From Gracilaria gracilis (Eukaryota > Rhodophyta > Florideophyceae > Gracilariales > Gracilariaceae): DNA of 64,000 nt. Of this stretch, positions 27,985-38,223 are shown piece after piece (the first letter of the stretch is position 1; every line of letters starts with the position of its first letter). A program made the translations under genes and the position numbers. Under the pieces are notes generated by a model that searched no databases, was not told the DNA's origin, and saw only the letters and a list, made by a program, of their open reading frames with translations. The stretch spans positions 62,001 through 126,000 of the forward strand of contig JARGSG010000092.1 of assembly GCA_030374805.1 (NCBI GenBank), read 5' to 3'.

Positions 27985-30516
27985 ATGGGGAAACGTAAAA
28001 CGAGAAGTGCGAATGCGAATGCGGAGGATGTAAGCGGGCGCGCGTCAAAAGGGCGAACGCGTGCAGAGGTGGTAGGTCGGGGTCGCGAGGATGGCTTGGG
28101 TAGTACTACGCGTGCGCCTCGAAGCGGCGATGTGGAAAATGGCGAGGGCGGTATTGGGCGTACTTCGCGCCCTCCTCGAAGCGGATTACGTGGGAAAGGT
28201 AGGAAGAACACGGGGAGACGTGATCGAGGCCGACCTTTGGAGCGAACCGAGCGAACCGAGCGAACCGAGCGCACCGAGCAAACGGAGCGAACCCAGCGAA
28301 CCGAGCGAACGGTAAGTGCTTTGGTAACACAAGCTACTCCGCTTCCACATGAGATGGGAAATGGAGGAGGGGAAAGCAGGGGAGGGATGGGAGGAAGGCA
28401 GGGGGATGATGCGCGGGGCGGTAGGGATAGAGGTGGGCGGCGAAGGGGCGATGACTCCACGCAAGTTGTAGAAGAAGGCGAGTGTGGAGATGTCATAGAG
28501 AAGGGGAGGGAGTGTCGCAGTGGGGGGGAGGGAAGGACGATAGCAAGAAGTACTAGTGGGATAGTTAGCCGTGGTATTCGAGGGAAGGAGGGAGAGAGAG
28601 TGGCTGGGGTTGGCGTTCGGGAGGGGAGGGGTCGCGAAAGAGAAGTAGGAGGAGGCGTTCAGGAGGCGAGGAACGAGGGCATGGAGGTTGTGGTTGATGT
28701 TAGGAGGAATCGAATGGTGGGCAGAGAAAGAACTGGTGGACCGCGACATACTGCGATGCGGGAGGAAGAGGAAGTGGGGGGTATGAGGCATATGAGGGAG
28801 CATGGAAACGCAGAGGACAGTGGGAGGCGAATTGGGCGTGTGGGCGATGGAATGGGGAGCCACGCCAATGTGGAGAGGATGGAATGGCTCCGAGACAATT
28901 TGCCCGGGAGAGTTGTAGGACGTAGCAGTGGTGGATCAGTGATTGAGAATGTGAGAGACAATATACCAGTGGATGGGAGGGTATTCGAAGGAGAAGATGT
29001 CGTTGTCGGAAACAGGCATAGAACTGGAGGGAACTTGGTGGAAACCGCGGTACGAACGCCTGAAGGAATACGTGTGAGGCATAATGCCGTTCGGATTGAG
29101 GACGATGTGCATGAAGCAGGAGTCGACGATTCTGGGGATCGTGGAGAGAGGAACGGAGCAAGGGAATTGGGAACTACAGGAATAGCAGAAGGAGATGAAG
29201 AGAACTTACGCGTGTTGCCAAGGTCTGCACTGGTTGAGAGGGTGAATTCGTTGAAAGGAAAGCTGGGAAATATGAAGGAGGATCACTATACCATGATGGT
29301 GAGTTTGAAGCTCACGCAGAAAGAATTGGAACGGGTGAGGGAGGAGCTGAAGCAGCAAAATGTGTTGATTGAAAGTTTAAGGGAGGCTGTGAAGGGTAGG
29401 AAGCGAAGGGGGTGTGGGAAGGAAGTGAAGGGGCGTCGAAAACATGAAATAGAGGTGCCAGAATGTTTTTACGGATTTGCAAGGGCTGTATATGATAAGA
29501 TTCTCCACTATGCGAAGTTGGAGGCGTCAGAACTCTGTTTTGACACGGAGAACGTTGGTAGGAGCTGGAAGAACAGGAGTGAGACGGTGGGAGAAAGTAG
29601 GGAGGGCAGCATATTTGTGGTTGGGGAGAAGGAGATGGTACCTCGGTGCCCGTATCAAGTGGCATATGAGATGAGGGCGTATACGCCATCAACGGAGGGA
29701 GGAAGTGATGTGCTGTTGAAGTATGTGGTGGAGACGGAAATAATGGGAGATACTTGGGAGACGATACGAGAAGCGGGAAGGAAACAGGAGTGTGTGGATA
29801 ATGTGAGTGCGGACAAGTGTCTGAGGCAGCGGATGAAGCAGACATTAAGCGATGTGATTGGGGTGCGGAAGCGGGCGGCTCGCGACAAGTTATTCTCCAT
29901 CCTTGGATATGATTTGATTGCGAAACGTGCGAAACCTACTGAGGGGACTGAGCTATGGGAAGAGCTAAAGCAGCAGATGGGGGAGGCGCGCGAGAAGCTG
30001 ATGGGAAGGGAGGAGGGCGGGGGGAATGAGTTGTGTGCGTGGAGAACGAGCCGGTTCGAAGACCTTGCGTATTCCGGGTCTCGTGCGGTTGGGCCACCAT
30101 GGGAGGTTGATGATGAAGATATGTACTTCAATAATGGGATGGCGGTGGCAGTGTTGGAGGATTATATGGGATACGCAGTGGAGAGGCAAAGTAACGGTGA
30201 GCGGCAGTACGTGGATGGGACCGTGATGCACCTCGCGAGACTTGACGCCTGGATTGCCTGTGTGGTGAAAACTATGAACGAGGTTGTGGGACGTGGAGGG
30301 CAAAGACAGCTTTTGTTCTCTACTTTGTATGGCAATTATCTACCTGGAGCTGTTGAAGGAATACTGGGGGTAGCCTGGCAATCGCTACAGGAGGAGCATG
30401 CCGAGGAGTTGAGAACGATGGGTTTGTGGATGGAGATCCGAGGTGTGTGTCGGGAAACTCTGGGAGAACTGCGACAGTTGGGCTGTGGGTACCATCGAGG
30501 GAGAAGATATACCTAG
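27985..30516 (+). CDS. Coiled-coil gene 1, inner copy (uncharacterised, C-terminus frameshifted)
   Basis: This 843-residue open frame starts MGKRKTRSANANAED. The first ~400 residues are a disordered Arg/Gly/Glu-rich region with an ERT tripeptide repeat. A predicted coiled coil follows (LVERVNSLKGKLGNMKEDH ... ELERVREELKQQ), then a basic KGRKRR tract and a conserved ~320-residue helical domain with few Cys. Compared with the outer copy, the last ~18 codons are out of frame. The shift is near 30440; the outer-like C-terminus continues in another frame to about 30590. It shares its strand with the upstream methyltransferase-SET gene (stop to ATG 489 bp) and converges with the transposase. No family recognised; an architectural or DNA-binding partner of the transposase is possible. 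Confidence 0.6.
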   Translation: MGKRKTRSANANAEDVSGRASKGRTRAEVVGRGREDGLGSTTRAPRSGDVENGEGGIGRTSRPPRSGLRGKGRKNTGRRDRGRPLERTERTERTERTEQTERTQRTERTVSALVTQATPLPHEMGNGGGESRGGMGGRQGDDARGGRDRGGRRRGDDSTQVVEEGECGDVIEKGRECRSGGEGRTIARSTSGIVSRGIRGKEGERVAGVGVREGRGREREVGGGVQEARNEGMEVVVDVRRNRMVGRERTGGPRHTAMREEEEVGGMRHMREHGNAEDSGRRIGRVGDGMGSHANVERMEWLRDNLPGRVVGRSSGGSVIENVRDNIPVDGRVFEGEDVVVGNRHRTGGNLVETAVRTPEGIRVRHNAVRIEDDVHEAGVDDSGDRGERNGARELGTTGIAEGDEENLRVLPRSALVERVNSLKGKLGNMKEDHYTMMVSLKLTQKELERVREELKQQNVLIESLREAVKGRKRRGCGKEVKGRRKHEIEVPECFYGFARAVYDKILHYAKLEASELCFDTENVGRSWKNRSETVGESREGSIFVVGEKEMVPRCPYQVAYEMRAYTPSTEGGSDVLLKYVVETEIMGDTWETIREAGRKQECVDNVSADKCLRQRMKQTLSDVIGVRKRAARDKLFSILGYDLIAKRAKPTEGTELWEELKQQMGEAREKLMGREEGGGNELCAWRTSRFEDLAYSGSRAVGPPWEVDDEDMYFNNGMAVAVLEDYMGYAVERQSNGERQYVDGTVMHLARLDAWIACVVKTMNEVVGRGGQRQLLFSTLYGNYLPGAVEGILGVAWQSLQEEHAEELRTMGLWMEIRGVCRETLGELRQLGCGYHRGRRYT
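28238..28315 (+). repeat. 9-bp coding microsatellite (ERT repeat)
   Basis: The unit GAACCGAGC, with small variations, repeats about eight times and encodes tandem Glu-Arg-Thr. The outer copy has a shorter run at about 13328-13354, so the repeat has changed length between copies. Confidence 0.8.
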
Positions 30517-30816
30517 CTGTGAGGGAAGAGTATGTTATGGCAAAACTAACACGGAGACTAGGTGCAGTTCTTTATTGTTACATAGCGGCCTGTTGACCGG
30601 AGGACGCGAGTTTCGGGCGGTTGGTGGCACACCGGGCGGAACGCAGGGAAGGGACAGGGGTTGATGGTAGGGAAGAGGCGGGCTACTAAGGGTAGGGTGA
30701 GGTGCAGTGGGGGGGAAGGGGTGGAGGTATGTGTGGGATGGCGAAGAGATGCTTCTTCTTTCTCATGTCATGCGTACCTTCACTTCTTCCAATTGAAACG
30801 AAGCGGGTTTCAATTT
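30517..30816. other. Convergent 3' spacer (inner)
   Basis: This contains the frameshifted tail of coiled-coil gene 1 up to ~30590. The rest is gene-free G-rich sequence before the transposase 3' end. Confidence 0.45.
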
Positions 30817-33800
30817 TTATGAAGCTGAAGCTAACAGGGAATAGAGGCTACGTGTTGGATGGTAAATAAGGCTTGGCGGTGGGGTCTCGATAGAACCGAT
30901 TGAGATAGAATCGGTGAAAGCGCCAGTGTAGACCAGAAGTGAAGGGAGGAGCGGGGTAGTTCTGGCGGAGAACATGAACAAAGCCAAGGATGGAGGAAGA
31001 GGGGATGAGTCCATACCAAGGGGACACGTTATCGGAAGTGGAGTGTGGATGGTGTGGTTATGTTCGTCGTCTGTTGCCCATCGGAGGCAAACGCAGTTGA
31101 GGGTGAGATCGACGTCGTCGCTGGGTGGGACGAGTTCCATGAACTGGACGAAGGCGATCTCCTTGGGAGAAGAAGTTGAAGAAGGAAGGGCGAAACAAAG
31201 AAGGGAGATGAGTTTGCAGACCCAGACAATGGATGTGGAGGGGGGGAGGTGGAGCCGGCGACGAGAACGTGGGAGAACTTTGGGGACTTGGATGGACCGA
31301 AGGAGGGGGTGGCAAAAATTCGTTGGATGAGAGGGACTGGAGGATCCTGGAGCGCGAGCTCGTTCCGCTCTTCAATGTAGTGGCCGAGTGATGGGACATA
31401 ACCGCAGGAGACGTAAGCGGAGTTGACTACGGTGATTCCGGTGCGACGGAGAGTGGGGGAGTTCTCTGAGAGTTCTAGGACTTCGAGAGAAAGGGTGATG
31501 AATGGAGGGAGGGCGTGTTTTCCAATCTGTTGGAGAATGGAGAGAGTGTCGGTGGGGAAGAGGTCTTGTAAAGATTTGGGATTGAAATGAGGATTAGAGT
31601 GGAGGAATTTGTGGGCGGTGATGAGATCAGCGAATGAGATGAGTTTTCCATCACGGACCAAACCGGGTTGGCCGGATTGGATGGGAGAGGCGAGGGCAGG
31701 AGCGGAGGAAATGATGGAGGGGTTGGTGGAAAGGGGGTTCCAATCTTTGGTGGCGTTGGAGTGATGGGTGGCGCGAATGGTTTCTTCATGTGCGGTGGAC
31801 CTGCGCTTTGAGGTTTTGGAGTAGTGTGACTTGAAGAGGGAGTGGGCGTGTTCGAATATAACGGCATCGTTGAAGTGGAGGCCTCCGAAGCGGCGAATGT
31901 CCTCGACGATGTGGTCGAGGAGATGGAACTTGAGGGTGCCAAGGCTAAAAGTGTGGTGGGGGCCGAGGACGAGTACGGCTGTGCGCTTGAAGGGGCGGAT
32001 TTCGAATTGGAGGTCGGTGAGGCGGGAGTCGGTCCATTCTGCGGAGGTGTTGTATCTCATGGAGAAGAGGAGAAGATCGGAGTACTTGGTGAAAACGGAA
32101 GTGATGGGAGCTGCATCGACCTCGTCACAGCAGCAGTCGAAAAAGGCGCCGATGAAGGGGAAGACCATGTCGAGTGAGCGGTAGTCTTTTGCTTCGAGCA
32201 TACCACGTAGGCCGTCGGAGGTGAAGATACTGTTAAGGGCCTGACCGTTGTCGGAGGAGGAAAAGTCGATGTGGAGTCCTGTGGCTGGGGAGTGCTTTTC
32301 GATGGCGGCGAGGATGGTGTTTGCGTGTTTGAGGATGGAGGAGCGGACGGAGTTGAAGAAACGACGGGACTTGGAGGAACGGGGAGTAGTAAAGAGAGAG
32401 ATTCTGACTTGAGTCTCTCGATGGCTGCGAGCTTGATGAGCTTGGAGATGCCAAGGTGGAAGTTATGGAGTGGTTCGAAGGGGAAGATGTTGTAAGTGGA
32501 GAGAAGAGGCGTGATGTTGAGGAGAGGGTAAGATTCGAAGAGAGAGGAGTACTTTGCGAGGGAAAGGAAGTGGAGTGCTTCAACGGCCTTTTCCTTGGTG
32601 TTTCGGGCGATTCTGGGCTTTCTGGCGAGGACGCCCTTTTCAGCATCTTGGAGGAGGGTAGAGTGTGATTTGCGGGCATCGAGAGTCTGGGTCTGGGATC
32701 GAAGAGAGGGAGATTTTATGTGTAGGTGGAGGTCGGAGCGTGGGACGGTACATCGGTGGCATGGATGCTTGGGGCGGGTGCCGTGGGAGATGGCGAGAAT
32801 GTCCTTTGCTTCTGGAATGTCTGCGCAGTAGCTGGCGATGATTGGGTGACAATGGCGGAGCACGCCATTAGCGTCACGGAAGGGGAAGCCGGTGAGGCCG
32901 GAGGAGAGAAGAGGGTCGAGGAGGTTGGAGATGGCACGCTGGATGAGTTGCATTTTGGTAGAGCGGGAGATGCTGGATGAGGTTTGGCGGATGGTATCGG
33001 GGTCTTGAGAGGGGGTGGCGAGATTGAAAGAGGTTGGAAGGTATCTGAGAAGGGTGAGGTTGTCGGTAATACATTTGCGACGGAACGAGTCGGAGAAGTT
33101 GAGGAGAGTGATGTGACGGGGGTAGGAGGTGATGGAAGAGGATTTGAGGGAGGTGGAGGACTTGTCGGAGTATACTTGGACGAAGCCGATGAAGGAGTCG
33201 ATACCGGTGTTCTCAGGGCTGTGACAGGTGCAGGAGTTATTGGAGGACTGCATGATTGCGTGCTTGAGGGTTGGGACAGCTTCTTTACCGAGGGAAGAAG
33301 CCATGGGGTAGGCGAAAGCGGGAGAGCTGGAGGAGGTTGTATGGGGGACGTGGTGGAAGAAGGTGTTGTCGGAGTGTGCGAGTGCGAGTTGTCCTTTAAG
33401 GACTTGGATGGCATCCTTTCGGAAGATGGTGGCTGTGAAGAGGTGCTGTGGGTCGTGGAGGGTGGTGGGGGTGAAACCGATGTTGGTGACTCGGTGTTGG
33501 AAGAGGTTTGTTTGAAGTTTGAGACTCTGGGAGGCGGAGGAGACGGCGTTGTGGAAGGCTGACTTGGAGAAGGAGGGGTCGTAGAGGAGAGAGATGAGTT
33601 CGTCTGCCTTGCGGGGGCCGAGGGTGGAAGCGATGGAAGAGATGTAGAGGACCATTCGTTCGAGGTGGGGGTTGTTGAGGAGAGGGAAGGAGGGGGGCGG
33701 TGGAGGAGGTGGGGAGGGGGAGAGGGATCAGACGGGGGTGCCTACGATATGGTAGGCGTCTTGGGTGTGAACGGAGAGGGAGAGCTGCTGCTGGTGGTAG

Positions 33801-34045
33801 GAGTCGTCGTCGGCGATGGGGACGTTATCGGAAGGGCGATTGGAGAGAGAAGGTGGGGGTGGTGGTGGGAGTAGGGGGGTGGACTTGTGACGCTTTGTGC
33901 GTGGAGGGAAGTGAGGAACGTTGCCGCCGGGGGAGAGGAAACGCTTGTTGGCGGTGAGACGGTTGGGGCATCTTCTTTGGTGCCTTTCAATGGCGGGGAT
34001 GGTGCGAGCGAAGAAGAAGCAGCCTTCAAAGCAGCAATTAGGCAT
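30817..34045 (-). pseudogene. KDZ/Plavaka-like transposase, inner copy
   Basis: The ATG at 34045 opens with a zinc finger (Cys4/5, Cys9, His22, Cys26). A Pro-rich linker runs into a stop near 33730, and the body resumes in another frame at 33655. Blocks typical of fungal Plavaka/KDZ transposases follow: the motif with a first catalytic Asp (FIGFVQVYSDKSST then a ...YPRHITLLNF strand), the Cys/His insert (PIIASYCADIPEAKDILA, HPCHRC), then after a frame change near 32395 GLRGMLEAKDYRSLDMVFPF, an all-helical segment and a beta-rich tail (MELVPPSDDVDLTLNC) after a further shift near 31280. KDZ enzymes use an RNase-H fold with zinc-chelating inserts. Total span matches a ~1,050-residue protein. 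As written it is not translatable end to end. Confidence 0.8.
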
Positions 34046-34588
34046 GGCGGAGAGCGGTGTGGGGGTCTTGGGGGAGAAAGGGGTACGTAGTGGTGGGGAG
34101 CGTAATATGGTGCACGGAGGGTGGGACGGTGTGATAGGGGAGGTGGCACGTGATGCGAAGGCGTTTCAAAAGTGAGAGAATAAACGGCCGATATCTGATA
34201 TGAAAGTTGTTGAATAGATGTGCTCTATCTCTATAGAGAGTTCCTATTCGAAGGGTTTGTATTCTTCTAATCGTATTCCATAAGTAGCTATCTATGTATA
34301 TATATATACCTATTCGCCGCCGTATAGTTCTAAATATGTGCCACTTACACACTTACATTGGGTTCGGAAACTAGCATGAACGGAAGTAACATGCTAGTTT
34401 TTCTTCCATCCAAACTAGCAATGATGGAAATATTCATGAATGATTCTTTCCACGCAAACTAGCACAAGTAGAAATTTGGAAATATTTTCGGAAATTAAGC
34501 ACATCCAAATTTGGATAAATTCACCGGTTTTTCGATCATTTTAATTCGGTCATTTTTGACACCAAAACTAGCATTCCGATAACACCGA
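34046..34588 (-). promoter_or_regulatory. Inner copy a-end: TIR, subterminal repeats, transposase promoter
   Basis: This gene-free 543 bp has a TATA-like run (TATATATATA near 34295) upstream of the transposase ATG. GCTAGTTT-type repeats lie at about 34370, 34393, 34414 and 34457. It aligns with 7035-7590. Confidence 0.65.
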
Positions 34589-35402
34589 CGAACCTATGTA
34601 GTCTCACTGGGAAGCAGAAGAAGATTAGTTTTGAAGAAGTATTGCAGACAGTATTCAACTTAGGAGGAAAAAATGTGTCTGTGATGGAATATCTGGGTAT
34701 GCGGACATCAAAAATGAAACTTGGCGGTGCGAGGCCTTTATGGGACGGGATGGTGTCTAGAAGGGTGAACACCGCGGGTAACAAGCTTCAAGAAGTTTTC
34801 AAAGTATCTCTTCAAACTTCAGAGAAGGTGAGGGATGTGAAGGAGGTGGGGGAGGAGGTGGTTCAAGTCGTGGGTGTAGGTGATGGTACGTCAATTGCAG
34901 CACCTAATGAGACAGGAGATGCTCTCATGTTGTTGGAAGCTTCCATGTAGGGGAAGACTCTGAAGCAGAGCCATCAGGGTTGAGGCGGAGCAAACGGAAA
35001 AAGATTGCTCCGGGCCGGCTGAAAGAGAATTGGGGTAGCAAGTCTGGGAGCAAGAAAAAGAAGAAGAGGAGGTTAATTGATCTTACTGACGATGAGGATG
35101 AGGTAGAAATCCAACCTGCTCCAAAGAGGATGAAGAAGGGCACCGTGAAGACCCCTTCTGGAGATATACCAATGGAGGTTGTTACTTTATTCAGGAATAT
35201 GACGAAGCCGGCATTGAAGAAGTTCTTGAAAGAACAGAAAACCAATTTGGTGTCGTTGAGCAAGGATGAAAGTGGTAGCAGTGAGGACGATACCAGGTTC
35301 GTTGAGGACGACGAAGAAGGGGTGGAGGAAGGAACGATGCGTGGATTTGAAGCTAACAATCCCGAGAAACCGCCGAAAGGGATGAATAGGGCAGGTGAGT
35401 AG
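34589..35402 (+). pseudogene. ParB-like protein, outer copy, 5' truncated
   Basis: Homology to the inner ParB-like protein starts immediately after the inner TIR, at the segment LCSLTGKQKK (inner equivalent LCDMTAKRKK). Only the C-terminal ~250 residues remain, with a frame change near 34945. The D-G-x-H-R region is absent. In the 34980-35402 frame the conserved C-terminus continues without a stop into the start of the dioxygenase homologue (EEGTMRGFEANNPEKPPKG). This indicates an ancestral fused frame. A stop follows at 35400. Confidence 0.75.
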
Positions 35403-36666
35403 GCTGGTCGATCGGATATGTCATAGACGAGTCTGGTGAATGCGCTGCCTAGTGAGTGACCGGGAGGGAGGAATGCAGTAAAACATCAGCACCCGTGGCT
35501 GGAGAAGATTCATTTGCGAAAGAAACCCAGGGCGGGGAGTTTGGGGTGGCGGATTTGAGAGCAGTTCATCACGCGGTGTAAGGCATGCCGCACGGAATGT
35601 TCACAAGGAGCTGGGGAGTACGAAAAACTCAGTTCTTGGTGTGAAGCTTCCGTTGAAGAGAAAGCTGACAGGGGAGGAAGAAGCTTTTTGGATGGCGGCG
35701 ATGGAGTGGGATGACCTCGCTTGAGAGTAATTTGCAACCAAGAGAATGGAGTTGCTGGAGTTTTTTGAGAAGGACTTTAAGGATCAGCCAGACTTGAAGT
35801 TTGAAGAGAACTACACGAAATGGAATCCCATCAAACAACGCGAGAGAAGGAAAGGATGCCAGAGACAGAATGCAGGAAATTGGACGGTACATTACGACTA
35901 AGAAGAGGATTGTTGATTGTATGGAATCTGATGAGAAAAATACGGTGATGGTGAGAAAGCGGGCGTTGTTGGATGCGAGGTTCGGGCAAATTGTATGGGC
36001 TCTTCGCCTTTGTAAGAACAGCAGGGCGAAGAAAAGGGTGTATGCACCACAGACCGGAAGGCGTGTGTTGTATACGGGGGAGGGATGCCCAAGGCAGGTG
36101 TTACATACTGATTTTCGAAGGTTGACGAATGTGGAGAAGGATAAGGGAGATATTCTAGGGTTCTTCGAGATGGCCTCTGGGGGGAGTTCGTTTACGATAT
36201 AGGTTTGTGAAAGGTCACGTCATATGTATGTGACGGATGACAAGAGTTTGAGGAGATTATCACGTAAAATGATTGTGAAGGAGTTCAGGATTCCGCGTTA
36301 CTCTGTGTTTATTGGGAGAGGAGATATATTTCATGTGGGAGCTGGGTACATGGATGCGTTGATGAAGAGAATTGTCTGAGGTATCACATGTACTTTGTAC
36401 CAGAAGGATACAAGCTCCCTGACGCGGTGCACAGAGGGCCAGCGTTTCGGCCAAAGTTCGTACATGAGGACTTTGGGCTAGAAGAAGACCCAAACGACCA
36501 GCTGGACGATGATGAAGGTTTGGAGGAAGAGAGTGAAATGGAAGATATAGAAGATGGAGAGGACGAGTACGAAGGGGAAGATGAAGAGATGTCAGGTGGT
36601 CATGCTGAGAATACAGATGGAGATTACGAGGAGGTACAGATGATAATGAATGACGACGATGAGTAG
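35403..36666 (+). pseudogene. 2-oxoglutarate/Fe(II) dioxygenase-like protein, outer copy
   Basis: Several stops and shifts scatter the homology between 35403 and 36666. The catalytic segment is readable at 35801-36202 (VLHTDFRRLTNV retains HxD). The distal region appears at 36300-36420 (IFHVGAGYMD then LRYHMYFVPE), with stops between. The acidic C-terminus at 36388-36666 is intact in sequence. The core His, Asp, His and Arg positions are therefore conserved between copies despite decay. Confidence 0.75.
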
Positions 36667-36829
36667 GTATAATGTAGCACTTATACTGTTGTGTTTGTTT
36701 TTGATGGAGACTTGACATAACAAGTGAACAGATGATTTGTTTAAGCGGAAACTTAAAAAGAATTGAAGAACAAAAACGGGTTGTATGTGTGGTTGCAACG
36801 AGTACAAGGTTTACAATTTGCTCTAAGTG
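36667..36829. other. Convergent 3' spacer (outer)
   Basis: This is the counterpart of 17865-18067. No gene is visible. Confidence 0.4.
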
Positions 36830-37660
36830 CTAGAGAATGTGATGTCTAAGAACATTGACATAGTTGGTGTGGAAAGGGGCAGGGTCCTGCCTTCCGGCTA
36901 CTTTTTCATCTGCGGAGGTGAGATAGAAGTAGGCATTTCTGGATTCATACTCCTAGAAAGAGGCTGGGAAGGAAGTAAGGGTGCTGCCGTATTCCAGAAG
37001 GGATTCCACTGTAGAAGGGATATTGAAGGAGAGACCTGTGTTGAAGGTGACTATCCCTAGAAGCTCCTTCATTATATTTGAGACAATAGTTTTGTACTTG
37101 GTAGCCACTTCATGCATGGTAACGAATCCAAATGAAGAACCGACGAGATTGAAGGAAGAGATACAAACGAGCTTTTGGTAGTGAGACTTGGAAAAGGCAT
37201 TTTCGTCGACGATACTGAAAGTGAGATCTGCGGTCCAGAGGCGTTGAGCTACTGCCAGAGCCCACTTTCCGGTGGCTGTGGTTAGACCATTGGGAGAGAG
37301 AGGCGTGACACCATCCTGTGGGGAGGTGCCGACAGTGGGAACGGCGATGTAGAGAGCGGCTCATGTGCAGTGCTCAATTCCGTGTTGGGAAAGGATGGGA
37401 AGAATGTAACCATTCTAGATGAAGACCAGGTCTTCTGCTCGTGATTCTCGACAAGATAGAGTTACTTTTTCGAGAAGGTTGTTCCTGCCACAGAAGAAGA
37501 TTGGACCTTGGGGAAGGCAATCTGCGGAAATGAAGTCTTCGATGGAGAGAAAGGTGTCTCGAGGGGAACCATTGTTGTAAAGCATGGTACCAATACGGCC
37601 TCTACCTACAACAACAGCTGGGATGAGTGTAGAACGGAGGGAAGATGAATGGGAGCTCAT
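36830..37660 (-). pseudogene. Ketopantoate-reductase-like protein, outer copy
   Basis: The ATG at 37660 opens with a conserved N-terminus including AVVVGRGRIGTML, a complete GxGxxG. The frame stops at 37415 (after DLVFI) and homology continues in scattered frames to 36830. It shows that the inner copy's CRGRIG is a derived change. Confidence 0.7.
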
Positions 37661-38223
37661 TGCGATGAGTTTGTTTCATTGAAGGTATGGGCTGTTGGAA
37701 GCTGTCGGGTGCTGGTAGCTGTGAAAGGAAAGTGGTCTACATTCTAAGGAGTGAAGAGCGCTTTAAGTACAACCCTGGGCTGTTGTTTTGGTCATGGAAA
37801 AGATGTTCCAGGGGATAAGGGGATCTGTATGATTGGGTTATGGAAAGAAATGGGCAGCAGGGCTGTAGAGGAGGTAGGGTCGAAGAGTGTGTTTATGCGA
37901 AGGTATGCAGTGAAATAAAGCATAGAAAGTAACATTTTAGGGTACCGTTGGTACTTGAGAGGTGGTGCATCAGGGTTTCATTTGGATATGGTATGGACCG
38001 AGGTTGGGAAAATGTGGAGATTTCTAGGAAAAAATGGAAATTGTGCGGAATGGCCGGAAATAGGAGTGGATATGAATTGGGTACAAAGGGTTCTGCATAG
38101 CAAATGGGTGTGTGGCCGACTGTGCTACGGGTGTGCAGAGTAGGGAGGAGTGCTGAAACTGTGGGGTTCATCTCGCTTGTTTTTATCTATCTCCGTTATC
38201 GTGAACCGCCGTTTATTTCTGCG
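37661..38223. promoter_or_regulatory. Divergent promoter region (outer)
   Basis: This 563-bp gene-free spacer between two outward-facing ATGs is the counterpart of 16515-17030. Confidence 0.4.

Larger units (their letters stand above)
15297..34588 (-). mobile_element. Inner giant DNA transposon: KDZ/Plavaka-like element with DNA methyltransferase-SET, ParB-like and dioxygenase cargo
   Basis: Its b-end TIR is at 15297 (TCGGTGTTCTCGGAATGCTA) and its a-end TIR finishes at 34588 (reverse: TCGGTGTTATCGGAATGCTA). Because b is on the left, it is inverted relative to the outer copy. Both ends are flanked by CG, which may be part of the TIR. Gene order from the a-end is transposase (-), coiled-coil 1 (+), methyltransferase-SET (+), palindrome block, ParB-like (-), dioxygenase (-), reductase-like (+), coiled-coil 2 (-). 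At 19,292 bp it is the most complete copy in the window. Its transposase is frame-broken and the methyltransferase frame carries two stops. Confidence 0.88.
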
